From: Elephas maximus indicus
Lineage: Eukaryota; Chordata; Mammalia; Proboscidea; Elephantidae
DNA: 64,000 nucleotides
Direction: 5' to 3'
Assembly: GCF_024166365.1 (NCBI RefSeq)
Contig: NC_064820.1
Location: 146,278,001 to 146,342,000 of the forward strand
Shown: piece after piece, positions 47,930 to 59,830 of the stretch
How the letters are laid out: each line of letters opens with the position of its first letter
Numbering within the stretch: the stretch's first letter is position 1
Notes under the pieces: model-generated
The model's input: only the letters and a program-made list of their open reading frames with translations
The model's database searches: none
What the model was told of the DNA's origin: nothing
Made by a program: the position numbers and the translations under genes

Positions 47930-48602
47930 AAGAAGCCCAATCAAAAACTGAGGAAAAGACTTGAACAGTCACTTCAGAATAGAACATATACAAATGAAAA
48001 TTTGCTCAAATTACTGGTCATCAAGGAAATGAAAGTTAAAGCCACAATGAGATACCATTTCATAGTCACTAAAATGACTAAAATTAACAAGACTGATAAA
48101 ATGTTGATGAGAATGTTGAACAAATGGAACTTTCATACATTGCTAGTGGGAATACAAAATGTAACCACCACTTCGAGGAAGTATTTGGCAGTTATTGATA
48201 AAGTTAAACATACATGTACCCGTACAATGGGAGGAAAGTGGACATAGGTATAAAAGCACAACATGAGGGATCATGTGATCATGAAAATGTTCTGTATCTT
48301 GACTGTATCTGTGTCACTATCCTGACTGTGTTCTTGTACTAGAGTTTTATAAGATGTTATCATTGAGAGAAATTGCATAAAGGATTGCTCTCTATTATTT
48401 CTTATAATTGCATGTGAATCTATAATTATCTCTAAATAAAAAGTTTAACTTAAAAAATATTGTATATAATCTCCACCCCCCTCCCCAAGAAAAGCCTTTT
48501 ATAACGATATTCATAGCAGCCTAATTCCTAATAGCCCAAAACTGGAAATAACACAAATGTCTATCAATAGGAGAATGGATAAAAAAAAATCACTCAATGA
48601 AT

Positions 48603-48762
48603 AAAAACCAAACCCATTGCCATTGAGTCAATTCTGACTCATGGCAACCCTACAGGACAGAGCAGTACAGTCCCATAGGGTTTCCAAGGAGCGGCTGGTG
48701 GATGCAAACTGCCAACCTTTTGGTTAACAGTAATAGCTCTTAGCCACTGTGCCACCAGGGCT
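48603..48762 (-). repeat. AfroSINE-type SINE, minus strand
   Basis: The reverse complement runs GGAGCCCTGGTGGCACAGTG to the 3' end near 48603. The head is nearly consensus. Confidence 0.85.
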
Positions 48763-49000
48763 CCAATTTAATGACTAGTACTCAGCAATAAAAAGAAATG
48801 AACTACTGATAACGCAACATGGATGAATTTAAAAAACAAAAACACGTTGACAAAAAAATACAGATATAAAAGAATACATACTTTATGATTCCATCTAGAA
48901 CAGGCAAAACTAATTTATAGTGGTAGAAATCAGAAAGTGGTTAACCACTGGGAAGGTGGGTTGAAGAATTGCCTGAAGAGTGGTACTAAGGAACTTTCTA

Positions 49001-49391
49001 AGGAGCCATGGCAACACAGTGGTTAAGCACTTGCTTGGCTGCTAACCAAAAGGTTGGTAGTTCAAACCCACCAGCCGCTCTGTGGGAGAAAGATGTGGCA
49101 GTCTGCTTCCGTAAAGATGAAAAAAAAATAATAATAATAAACCCATTTTCCTAGATGCCAACTCACAACAACCTTATAGGACAGAGTAGAACTGGGGTTT
49201 CCAAGGAGCATCTGGAGGATTTGAACTGCCAACCTTTTGGTTAGTAGCTGTAGCTCTTAACCACTGCCACCAGGGCTCCTTCCTGTAAAGATTACAGCCT
49301 TGAAATCCTATAGGGCAGTTCTACTCTGTCACATAGGATCACTATGAGTCAGCATACAACAATCGACCCAACAGCATACAACAATAACAAC
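49001..49391 (+). repeat. AfroSINE-type SINE, split by another SINE
   Basis: Outer SINE, longer form with GGGAGAAAGATGTGGCAGTC. It is flanked by AAGGAACTTTCTA at 48988-49000 and AAGGAATTTTCTA at 49392-49404. The inner SINE lies at 49119-49279. Confidence 0.9.
49119..49279 (-). repeat. AfroSINE-type SINE nested in a SINE
   Basis: Minus-strand SINE inserted in the middle block of the outer one. Flanking TTCCGTAAAGAT (49107-49118) and TTCCTGTAAAGAT (49280-49292). Confidence 0.88.
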
Positions 49392-49404
49392 AAGGAATTT
49401 TCTA

Positions 49405-49599
49405 CCAGTACTAGGTGCTATTGAGTCAACTGCAACTCATGGTGACCCCATGTGCATCAGTTTTCCTAGGATTTTCAATGGCTGATTTTTGGAAGTAGAT
49501 CCCCAGGGTTTTCTTCTGAGGTGCTTCTGGTGGCCCTGAACAGCCAAGATTTTGGTCAGTAGCCAAGTATATTAACCATTTGCACCACCCAGGGACTCC
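49405..49599 (-). repeat. SINE of a different AfroSINE-type variant, minus strand
   Basis: Flanked by AAGGAATTTTCTA (49392-49404) and AAGGAACTTTCTA (49600-49612). The reverse complement starts GGAGTCCCTGGGTGGTGCAA, a variant like 58992-59175. Confidence 0.85.
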
Positions 49600-50226
49600 A
49601 AGGAACTTTCTAGGGTGAGCAAAATAGTTTATACGTTGTTAGGACTGATGGTTACACAGATATACACAATTGCTAAAAGTGACTAAACTGAACACTTAAA
49701 ATATGTGCATTTTATTGTATGTAAATTATACCTCAAAAAAACAGAGATATAATTTTCTTTAAAAAAAATGAAGAACTTTTGTTCATCAAAAGACATCATT
49801 AAGAGAGTAAAAAGGCAAGACACAGAATAAGAAAAGCTGTTTGTCACATGTATGACTAAGAACTAAGAACTCATATCGAGGCACATACTAATCAATTAAA
49901 AAAAAAAAACAGCCCAATAGAAAAATGGGCAAGAGATTTGAACAAGCACTTCATAAAAGAGGCTATCAGGTAGTCAATAAACATAGGAAAAAATGATCAA
50001 TCTGATTAATCATCAGGGAAACGCAAAGTCAAACCACAATGAGATACTACTACATATCCACCAGGGTGGCTAAAATTAAAAACATTAACAATGCCAAGTG
50101 TCAGCAAGGACGTAGAGCAACAAGAATTCTCACACACAGCTAGGAGAAATATAAATTGGTCCAACCACTTCAGAAATCGGCATTATGTATTCAATTTGAA
50201 CATAATTACACAGCAATTCCTCGACA

Positions 50227-53200
50227 CGTCTGTCAGTTTGTCATACTATGGGGGCTTGTGTGTTGCTGTGATGCTGGAAGCTATGCCAGCAGTATTCAAA
50301 TACCAGCAGGGTCACCCACGCAGGACAGGTTTCAGCTGAGCTTCCAGACTAAGACGGACTAGGAAGAAGGGCCCAGCAGTCTACTTCTGAAAAGAATTAG
50401 CCAGTGAAAGCCTTATGAATAGCAGCAGAACATTGTCTGATACGGTGCCAGAAGATAAGCCCCTCAAGTTGGAAGGCACTCAAAATATGAATGGGAAAGA
50501 GCTGCCTCCTCAAAGTAGAGTCAATCTTAATTATGTGGATGGAGTCAAGCTTTCAGGACCTTCATTTGCTGATGTGGCATGACTGAAAATGAGAAGAAAC
50601 AGCTGCAGACATCCATTAATAATCAGAGCCTGGAACATATGAAATACGAATCTAGGAAAATCGGAAATCATCAAAAATGAAATAGAATGCACAAAGATTG
50701 ATATCCTAGGCATTCCAAATTAGTGAGCTGAAATGGACTGGTATTAGTCATTTTGAGTTGGACAATCATGTGGTCTACTATGCCAGGAATGGCAAACTAA
50801 AGAGGAATGGCATTACATTCATCATCAAAAAGAACATTTCAAGATCTACCCTGAAGTCCATCACTGTCAGTGATAGGACAATATCCATATGCCTACAAGG
50901 AAGATCCACTAATATAACTATTATTCAAATTTATGCACCAACCACTAAGGCCAAAGATGACGAAACTGAAGATTTTTACCAACTTCTGCAGCCTGAAATT
51001 GATCGAACATGCAATCAGGATACACTGATAATTACTGGTGATTGGAATGCAAAAGTTGGAAACAAAGAAGAAGGATCAGTAGTTGGAAAATATGGCCTTG
51101 GTGATAGAAACAATGCCAGAGATCAAATGATAGAATTTTGCAAGACTAACGACTTCTTCATTGCAAATACCTTTTTTCATCAACTTAAATGGCTACTATA
51201 CACGTGGACCTCAACAGATGAAATACACAGGAATCAAATAGACTACAACTGTGGAAAGAGACAGAAGGAAAAGCTCAATATCATCAGTCAGAACAAGGCC
51301 AGGCACCAACTTCGGATCAGACCATCAATTACCCATATTCAAGTTCAAGTTAAAACTGAAGAAAATTAGAACAAGTCCACAAGAGCCAAAGTATGGCCTT
51401 GAGTATATCCCACCTGAATTTAAAGACCGTCTCGAGAACAGATTTGACACATCGAACACTAATGACCAAAGGCCAGATGAGTTGTGGAATGACACTCAAG
51501 GACCTCATACATGAAGAGAGCAAGAGGTCATTAAAAAGACAGGAGAGAAACAAAAGACTTAAGTGGTTGTCAGAACAGACTCTGAAACTTGCTCTCAAAC
51601 ATCAAGCAGCTAAGGCAAAAGGAAAAAATGTGAAGTAAAAGAGCTGAACAAAACATTTCAAAGGGCGGTTTGAGAAGAAAAAGTATTATGATGGCATGTG
51701 CAAAGACCTGGAGATAGAAAACCAAAAGGGAAGAAAACTCTCAGCATTTCTCAAGCTGAAGAACTGAAGAAAAAATTCAAGCCTCGAGTTGCAATACTGA
51801 AAGATTCTACAGGGAAAATATTAACTGAAGCAGAAAGCAGCAAAAGAAGATGGAAGGAATACACAGAGTCGTACCAAAAAGAAATGATCGACATCCAATC
51901 ATTTCAGGAGGTAACATATGATCAGGAATCCACGGTTCTGAAGGAAGAAGTCCAGGCTGCACTGAAGGCACTGGCAAAAAAACAAGCCCCGGGAATTGAC
52001 AGAATACCAATTGAGATGTTCCAACAAATGGATGCAGCACTGGAGGTGCTCACTCCTCTATGCCAAGAAATTTGGAAGACAGCTACCTGGCCAACTGACT
52101 GGAAGAGATCCATATTTCGGCCTATTCCCAAGAAAGGAGATCCAACCAAACGTGAAAATTAACAAACGATATCACATGCAAGCAAAATTTGCTGAAGATA
52201 ATTCAAAAGCAGTTGCAGGAGTATACTGAAAGGGAATTGCCAGGAATTCAAGCTGGATTCAGAAGAAGATGTGGAACCAGGGATATCATTGCTGATAGCA
52301 GATGGATCCTGGCTGAAAGCGGAGAATACCAGAAAGAGGTTTACCTGTGTTTTATTGACTATGCTAAGGCATTCAACTGTGTGGACCATAACGAACTATG
52401 AATAACATTGCAGAGAATAGGAATTCTGGAACACTTAATTGTGCTCATGAGGAATCTGTACATGGATCAAGAGGCAGTCATTCGAACAAAACTAGGGATA
52501 CCGCATGGTTTCAAGTCAGGAAAGGTGTGCGTCAGAGTTGTATCCTTTCACCATACCTACTCATCTGTATGCTGAGCAAATAATCTGAGAAGCTGGACTA
52601 TATGAAGAAGAACAGGGCATCGGGATTGAAGGAAGACTCATTAACAACCTGTATTATACAAGTGACACAACCTTGCTTGCTGAAAGCGAAGAAGACTTGA
52701 AGTACTTACCAATGAAGATCAAAGACCATAGCCTTCAGTATGAATTACATCTCAACATAAAGAAAACAAAAATCCTCACGCTGGACCAATAAGCAACATC
52801 ATGATAAACAGAGAAAAGATAGAGGTTGTCGAGGATTTCATTTTACTTGGATCCACAATCAACACCCATGGAAGCAGAAATAAAAAAATGCATTGCATTG
52901 GACAAATCGGCTGCAAGAGATCTCCTTAAAGTGTTAAAAAGCAAAGATGTCACCCTGAGGACCAACGTGTGCCTGACCCAAGCCATGGTGTTTTCAATCG
53001 CCTCATATGCATGCAAAAGCTGGATGACGAATAAGGAAGACCAAAGAATTGAATTGTGGTGTTGGCGAAGAATACTGAATATACCATGGACTGCCAAAAG
53101 AACGGACAGATCTGTCTTGGAAGAATTACAACCAGAATGCTCCTTGGAAGCAAGGATGGCAAAACTATGTCTCATATACTTTGGACATGTTGTCAAGAGG

Positions 53201-53400
53201 GACCAGTCCCTGGAAAAGGCTATCATGCTTGGTAAAGGAGAGGGTCAGCGAAAAAGAGGAAGACCCTCATGAGATGGATTGACACAGTGGCTGCAACAAT
53301 GGGCTCAAATATAAAAATGGTGAGGATGGCACTCGACCAGGCAGTATTTCGTTCCATTGTGCATAGGGTCATTATGCCAACTCGACAGCACCCAACAACA
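50227..53400 (+). mobile_element. RTE LINE, copy E, full-length but degenerate
   Basis: From the 5' end (TCTGTCAGTTTGTCATACTA) to the CAACA tail near 53398, about 3.17 kb, inserted in an L1 3' region that resumes after 53400. Frames: endonuclease (50758-51369, 203 residues, IITGDWNAKVG near residue 95, NQIDY near residue 160), GSDHQ motif in a shifted frame near 51317, reverse-transcriptase part (51698-52162, DWKRSIFRPIPKKGDP), motif A with FIDYAKAFN near 52350, and a C-terminal part 52826-53272. The YADD box reads YTSD near 52655. Many frameshifts. Confidence 0.88.
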
Positions 53401-53760
53401 TACTGGAATTCAGCACCTAGGTACATACCCATCAAAAATGCAAATATTTTGCAAGCAACAGAAGTTATGTATAAGCATGTTCCTAACAGCATCATTCATA
53501 ATAGTTTGAAACTAGAAATAACTCAAATGTCCATCAACAGTAGATAAATACATTGTATATATTCTTACAACAGACTACAGCACAGCAATGAAAATAAATG
53601 AACTACAGCTACACACTGAACTAACATGAATGAATCCTATGATCATAATGTTGAAAAAAGAAGTCATACACAAAAGAATATATACGATGCATATTGCAAG
53701 ATTCGATTTACATAAAATTCAAAAGCTTACTAAATTGTAATGCTTAGGGATATATGTCTA
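53401..53760 (+). repeat. Host L1 3' region resumes
   Basis: L1 3'-region text as in other copies (CACCTAGGTACATACCC near 53416). No open frame. Confidence 0.5.
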
Positions 53761-54104
53761 GGCAGTAAATCCTAAAAGAAAAGCAAGGAGGTGATCACCA
53801 TAAAGATCAAAATAATAGCTCCCTGTGCAGGGAGAGAAGGGTAATGATGGGAAGGGAGCGCAAAAGAAGCTGGGAGTTTGGCAAAGTTCTATTTTTCCAC
53901 CTGGATGGTAGCTACACAAGCGTTTGCTTTGTAATAGTTTGTTATACTCCACATTTGTTTTGTGAATTTTTCTATAGTGTTATGTTAATAACAAAAGAAA
54001 TTGTCAAAGAAAAGGAGAATACACTTAAATGTTGAGACCCTATGAGTAGAGAAACTTTGGATATTTTTCTTCTTACTTTTCTGTAGCCACCTCACTTTTT
54101 GTAA
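53761..54104. other. Unassigned, probably old L1 3' end
   Basis: AT-rich, no gene. The text around 53880-53960 resembles an old LINE 3' end, but no confident family call is possible. Confidence 0.3.
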
Positions 54105-55245
54105 CAATAGAGAAATAGTGATAAAGAACAGATATTCTGCACTTTGATGAGTGGCATCTGGGGTCTTAAAAGCTAGCAAGTGGCCATCTAAGATCCATCA
54201 GTTGGTTTCAACCCACCTGGAGCAAAGGAAAATGAAGAACACCAAAGACACAAGGAATATATGAGCCCGAGAGAAAGAAAAAAGGGCCCCATAAACCAGA
54301 GGCTCCATCAGCCTGAGACCAGGAGAACTAGATGGTGTCCGGCTCTAACCAATGGCTGTCCTGAAAGGGAACACAACAGAGAATCCCTGATGGAGCAGGA
54401 GAAAAGTGAGACGCAGACCTCAAATTCTAGTAAAAAGACCAGACTTAATGGTCTGAGACTGGAGGGAACCCAGAGGTCATGGCCCCAGAACCCATTAGCC
54501 CAAAACTAAAACCACTCCGGAATCCAACTCTTCAAAGATTAGACTGGACTAGAAGACATGAAATGATACTGTTGAGGAGTGTGCTTCTTAGCTGAAGTAG
54601 ACACATAAGACTATGTGGGCACCTCCTGTCTGGAGGCGAGATGAGAAGGCAGAGGGGGACAGGAGCTGGCTGAACGGACACGGGAAATACAGGGTGGAGA
54701 GGAGTGTGCTCTCACATTGTAGCGAGAGCAACTAGGGTCACATAACATGTGTATAAGTTTTTGTCTGAGAAACTGACTTGCACTGTAAACTTTCACTTAA
54801 AGCACAATAAAAAAGACTTGGAAAAAAATTACATAAATGTATTTTATTTTTCATTTCCCTTCAGACTGACTTGAAGAAATTGATATTGTTACAACTTGCA
54901 AAACAAACTTACTTGTCAAGAAGTGGTGCTATTGTTACATTAATTATGTAGGGATATCAAAACATGGAAGTTGAACAATTCCACACACACAAAAAAAGTA
55001 CATTTTGTTAATTAAAAAAAAAAAAGAACAGGGATTCTGGAGCCAATTTGTGCCTTAATTCAAATCCTAGCTCTCCTTTATCAGCTACATGACCTTGAGT
55101 AAGTTACTTAAACTCTGTGCTTTCATTTCCTTATCTGTAAAACGGGGATAACAATAATACCTACCTTGTTAGGCTGGTGTGCACACATACAATGGTGAGT
55201 GTGTGGTGCATAGTAAGCCCTCAGTTAAGTGTTAGCTGCTATTGT
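54105..55245 (+). repeat. MIR SINE split by an L1 insertion
   Basis: MIR 5' text at 54105-54139 (ATAGTGATAAAGAACAG) continues at 55023-55245 with TGACCTTGAGTAAGTTACTT, then TTTCCTTATCTGTAAAACGG and CATAGTAAGCCCTCAG. MIR is an old tRNA-derived mammalian SINE. The insertion at 54140-55022 is flanked by a 17-base imperfect direct repeat (54123-54139, 55023-55039). Confidence 0.75.
54140..55022 (+). mobile_element. Truncated L1 3' UTR with probable 3' transduction
   Basis: L1 3' UTR runs to AATAAA near 54806. Then about 195 bases of non-L1 sequence follow (about 54815-55010), ending in an A-run (about 55012-55025) with ATTAAA at its start. The TSD encloses both parts. An L1 transcript that read past its own signal to a later one gives this pattern. 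Confidence 0.6.
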
Positions 55246-55737
55246 AATAAGTCTAAATTACTTTTATCATGAAAAAAAGTGAAGTCCCGTTTTCAAACTA
55301 TCATGACACTCATCACACTTCATTGAAATTATTTCTTTTTCTCCTCTGCCTGACAGTGAGTGCCACAAAGGCAGAGAGAGCATCTGTCTTGATCCACTCT
55401 TCCATCTACAGCACATAGCAGAAGCCTGAGTTCAGGTGTTCATTTCTAGATTAGGGTTGCAACTTATTTAACAAAAGATAAGGAACTTAAAAAATGAAGG
55501 GAGAGGCCGCACAGAACCAGAGTTGTTTGGGGTGTTTTGTTTCACACAAGAATTTTATTATTGGAACCAAATATAAAAGTTGAAATTTTCCTGCAGTGGG
55601 GATTATTATTGTTTTTATTTTAATAGGTGAGTTGTTTTTAACACAATGCTATGCTGATGCCGCACAGAACCTGGCTGGTCTTGGTTTTCTCATTTAATTT
55701 CTCATTAAGCAACAATCTAAAGGGGCCTAGTGGGTGG
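55246..55737. other. Unassigned, with an L2-like piece
   Basis: About 55345-55440 resembles part of L2 (CAGTGAGTGCCACAAAGGC, CAGCACATAGCAG). No gene seen. Confidence 0.35.
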
Positions 55738-55951
55738 AGCCCTGTTGGCACAGTGGTTAAAGCAATTGAATGTTAACCAAAACTTAGGTGGTTCAAACCC
55801 ACCAGCCACTCCACAGGAGAAAGATATGGCACTCTGCTTTCGTAAAGATTTACAGCCTTGGGAACCCTGTAGGGCAGTTCTACTGTGTCCTTCCTATACG
55901 GTCACTATGAATTGGAATTGACTCAAAAGCAATGGGTTTGGTTGGTTTTGG
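55738..55951 (+). repeat. AfroSINE-type SINE with perfect 9-bp TSD
   Basis: Longer form. AGTGGGTGG at 55729-55737 and 55952-55960. The RTE begins directly after the right repeat. Confidence 0.88.
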
Positions 55952-56467
55952 AGTGGGTGGCATGAAGGCATTCAACTGTGTGGATCATAACAAATTATGG
56001 ATAACATTACAAAGAATGGGAATTTCAGAACACTTAATTGTGTTCATGTGAGCCTGACGTACATAGATCAAGAGGCAATTGTTTGAAAAGAAAAATGGAA
56101 TGTTGTGTAGTTTAAAATCAGAAAAGGTGTGTGGTAGGGTTGTATCATTTCACTGTATTTATTCAATGTTTATTTATGCTGAGCAAATAATCCAAGAATA
56201 ATACATGAAGAAGAACATAGCATCAAAACTGGAGGAAGACTCATTAACAACGTGCAATATACCAATGACACAACCTTGCTTGCTGAAAATGAGGACAATG
56301 TGAAGCACTTACCGATGAAGGCAAAAGACTACACCCTTGAATATGGATTATGCCTGAATGTGAAGAAAACAAAAATCCTCACAACTGGGCCAATAAACAT
56401 CACGATAAACAGTGAAAAAACTGAAGTTTTTACGGATTTCATTCTACTTGGATCTACAGTCAGTGCC

Positions 56468-56981
56468 TGTCTTAGTCACCTAGTGCTGCCATAACAGAAA
56501 TACCACAAGTGGATGGCTTTAACAAAGAGAAATTTATTTCCTCACAGTAAAGTATGTTAGAAGTCCAAATTCAAGGCATCAGCTCCAGGGGAAGCCTTCC
56601 TCTCTCTGTCAGCTCTGGAAGAAGGTCCTTGTCCTCAATCTCCCCATGCTCGAAGAGCTTCTCAGGCACAGGGACCCCGGGTCCAAAGTATGCACTCTGC
56701 TCCCGGTGCTGCTTTCTTGGTGGTATGAGGTCCCCAATTCTCTGCTTGCTTCCCTTTCATCTTTTGAGAGATAAAAAGTGGTACCGGCCACACCCCAGGG
56801 AAACTCCCTTTTCTTTGGATCAGGGAGGTGACCTGAGTAAGGGTGGTGTTACCATCCCACCCTAATCCTCTTGACATAAAATTACAATCACAAAATAGAG
56901 GACAACCACAGAATACTGGGAATCATGGCCTAACCAAGTTAATACACACATTTTAGGGGGGACATAATTCAATCCATGACA
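56468..56981 (-). repeat. 3' LTR of the ERVL/MaLR-like element
   Basis: The left repeat. TGTC and GACA inverted ends (56468-56471 and 56978-56981). A purine-rich stretch on the minus strand just inside (AAAGGGTGGAA, 56982-56992) is a candidate polypurine tract. Confidence 0.85.
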
Positions 56982-57911
56982 TTCCACCCTTTAAAAAAAA
57001 ACAAATAAAAATTTGGGCCCCCCAAAATCACATTCTTGCAACACGAAAAACATATTCATTCCATCATATCATAGCAAAAGTCTCAACTCAAAGTCCAAAA
57101 TTCAAAAATTCCTCTTCCTCTGTGAGATCTACAAGTTATCTGCTTCCAAAATGCAATGGAGGACAGGTATAAGTAAACATTTCCATTACAAATGGGAGAA
57201 ACTGAAGGAAAAGAAGGGATAACAGGCACCAAGCAAGTCAGCAGAACATATTACACTAGCCCTCAAGGCTTTGAAAATAATCCTCTGTTCTCTGAGACCA
57301 TTTACACAATAGTACTGCCCTCCAGACTCTAGCCACACTCGCCAGATTCTGAGTGGAGGCTCCTCGGCCCTGGGCTTTAGTTCCGCCTTCCAGGCCCACT
57401 GGGGCAGCAACTCTGCTCCCTGGGCTTTAGGCGCACCATGCTCCTAGTCCATCTGAGTGGCAACTCCACCCTTAGAAACCCCAGGGGTCCTGGCCATACC
57501 TTTTGAGACTGAGGCAGCTTGGCTTCTTGTGTTTCTAGTCTCTTCAGCTTCTGCTTCCTGGTTTCTTGGCCTCTGGGCTCCTTGGACCTCACGCCTACAT
57601 CTGCCCTGCTGGGACAAGTGTTCCAAAGCTCAGCAGGTCCACGGGTAAGTGCCCGGAGGCACCCCACTCCGCCAGGAAGCCTCCTGTGCACAGGCACTCA
57701 GCTCTCTCGCTCCGTGGGTCGGCTCCAGCGCCTCTAGCATTGGTCTCCTGGTTCTGCTGCTGCTGGTTTTCGCTGTTTCCACTTCCCTGCAGCTGCAGGT
57801 TCCCTGCTGCACTGGTCCTCTGCCACTGTGGCAACTCTATGCATTCAGTTTGAAAACCGCTTCCACGTTTTAGGTATCTGTTAGAGCAGCACCCCACCCT
57901 CTCAGTACCAA
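56982..57911 (-). repeat. Internal region of the ERVL/MaLR-like element
   Basis: GC-rich middle (about 57340-57900) with several short overlapping frames and no recognisable protein motif. It is too short for gag-pol. The minus-strand start (57911 downward) shows the MaLR-type opening phrase. Confidence 0.7.
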
Positions 57912-58420
57912 ATTCTTAGTCACCTAGTGCTGCCATAACAGAAATACCACAAGTGGATGGCTTTAACAAAGAGAAATTTATTTCCTCACAGTAAAGTATG
58001 TTAGAAGTCCAAATTCAAAGCGTCAGCTCCAGGGGAAGCCTTCCTCTCTCTGTTAGCTCTGGAAGAAGGTCCTTGTCCTCAATCTCCCCATGGTCGAGGA
58101 GCTTCTCAGTCACAGGGACCCTGGGTCCAAAGGATGCATTCTGCTTCTGGTACTGCTTCCTTGGTGGTGTGAGGTCCCCAGCTCTCTATCTTCCCTTTCA
58201 TCTTTTGAGAGATACAAGGTGGTATCAGCCACACCCCAGGGAAGCTCCCTTTACACTGGATCATGGAGGTGACCTGAGTAAGGGTGGTGTTACAATCCCA
58301 CCCTAATCCTCTCAACATAAAATTACAATCACAAAATGGAGGACAATCACTGAATACTGGGAATCATGGCCTAACCAAGTTAATACACACATTTTGGGGG
58401 ACATAATTCAATCCATGACA
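57912..58420 (-). repeat. 5' LTR of the ERVL/MaLR-like element
   Basis: The right repeat, aligning along its full length with 56468-56981 at high identity. The first bases (AATTCTTAG against TGTCTTAG) differ at the internal edge. Confidence 0.85.
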
Positions 58421-58991
58421 ACGCCCAAGGACCAGCAGTCAAGAAATTAAATGACATACTGCATTGGGCAAAACTTCTGAAAACGACTTCTCCAAAATCT
58501 TAAAAAGCATAGATGTCACTTTGATAAAAGGTACACCTGACCCATGCCAAGGTATTTTCAATTATCTCATATGCATGCTAAAGCTGGACAATGAAAAAGG
58601 AAGACCAAAGAATTGACAATTCGAATTGTGCTGCTGGCAAAGAATATTGGATATATACCATGACCTGCCAGAAGAATGAACAAATCAGCCATGGAGGAAG
58701 TACAGTCTGAGTCCTCCTCGGAAGTGAGATGGTAAGATTTTGTCTCACTTACTTTGGAAACATCATCAGGAGGGACCGATTGCTGGAGAAGGACATCATG
58801 CTTGGTCAAGCAGAAGGTCAGCAAAAAAGAGGGAGAACCATAAGATGGATTGACACAGTGGCTGCAACAATGGGCTCAAACATACCAACAATTGTGAAGA
58901 GGGCACAGGATCAGACAACTGTTTCCTTCTGTTATACATAAGGTTGCTGTGAATCAGAGTCAACTCAACAGCAACTAACAGTAAGTAGGTG

Positions 58992-59175
58992 GTGCAAGCA
59001 GTTTGCACTCAACTAAAAGTTGACGGTTTGAACTGTAGCAGCACTGCAGGTCTGGTGATCCGCTTCCACGAAGATTACAGCCAACAAACCCTACAGAGCA
59101 GTTCTACTCTGTAACACATGGGGTCGCCACGAGTCAGAATCAACTGGATGGCAATGGGTTTGGGTTTTGGTTTTT
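58992..59175 (+). repeat. SINE, variant type (GGTGGTGCAA head)
   Basis: Flanked by AGTAGGTG at 58984-58991 and 59176-59183, at the 3' end of RTE copy F. It has the TGGGTTTGGGTTTTGG tail. Confidence 0.8.
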
Positions 59176-59279
59176 AGTAGGTGCCGGGACCTCGTCAGTG
59201 CTGAGTATGGGGCTGAAGATAAGACCCAGTCCTCTGTGGGACTATTGAGACAGCAGCCTCCTGAACACATTCTACAAAA

Positions 59280-59830
59280 TAGTTTGTACTTACCTTCATG
59301 AGTTCACATCTAAAATCAAGAAACCCCAATGTACACCAATGTTCATTACAGCATTATTCACATTAGCCAAAAGATGGAACCCTAAATGTCCATCAACAGA
59401 TGAATGTATAAACAAAATGCCGTACCAACATACAAAGAAGCATCACTCAGCAATAAAGAGAAATGAAGTTCTAACACAAGCAATGACATGGGTGAACCTT
59501 GAACACATCATGCTGGGTGTAATAACTCAGTCACAAAAGGCCAAATGCTGTATTATTCCACTTGTATGAAATATCTAGAATAGGCAAGTGTAGACAGACC
59601 TAAGTTCATTAGTGGTTACTAGGGGCAGGAGGGAGGGACGGGGTAAGGGACACTCCTTGCTCAGCGACACTGAGCTTCTATTAAGGTTGATGAAAAAATT
59701 TGGAAACAGGTAAGGGTGATAGTTGCAGAACATGATGGAAATATCACTGACTTGTACATGTGAAGAACGTGTGAAGAACATTGAAATGGCAAATGTTTTG
59801 TTACACATGTATTTACCCAAATAAAAAAAG
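59280..59830 (+). repeat. L1 3' region, degenerate
   Basis: It follows the L1 3' text (CATTACAGCATTATTCACATTAGCC near 59343, ACATGGGTGAACCTTGAA near 59487) to an AATAAAAAAAG end near 59820-59829. Confidence 0.7.

Larger units (their letters stand above)
47944..50226 (+). repeat. Old L1 3' regions with SINE insertions
   Basis: L1 3'-region text continues at 47944-48470, 48480-48600, 48770-48987, 49613-49740 and 49750-50226 in several overlapping copies, broken by SINEs at 48603-48762 and 49001-49599. An open stretch at 48002-48247 is a remnant of L1 coding text only. Confidence 0.55.
56468..58420 (-). mobile_element. ERVL/MaLR-like endogenous retroviral element with both LTRs
   Basis: Two direct repeats of about 510 bases (56468-56981, 57912-58420) flank about 930 bases. 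On the minus strand each LTR starts TGTCATGGATTGAATTATGT, typical of ERVL/MaLR. Internal sequence on the minus strand starts near the 5' LTR with a phrase like TTTGGTACTGAGAGGGTGGG, found after ERVL-MaLR primer-binding sites. Flanking bases (GTGCC 56463-56467, ACGCC 58421-58425) fit a diverged 5-base duplication of the RTE text. No gag, pol or env frame longer than about 110 codons, so it is nonautonomous. Confidence 0.85.
55961..58983 (+). mobile_element. 5'-truncated RTE LINE, copy F, split by an endogenous retrovirus
   Basis: RTE text at 55968-56467 (from the motif A region, GGCATTCAACTGTGTGGATC) and 58421-58983 (C-terminal and 3' end, CAGCAACTAACAG). The text breaks in the ACACC-equivalent of the consensus at both sides. 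YADD region reads YTNDTT near 56252-56300, in the 80-residue open frame at 56252-56494. Dead. Confidence 0.85.

Noticed and set aside
57457..57897. Open frames in the ERV internal region as retroviral genes
   Set aside because: Frames of at most about 106 codons, with several on both strands and no gag, protease or pol motifs.
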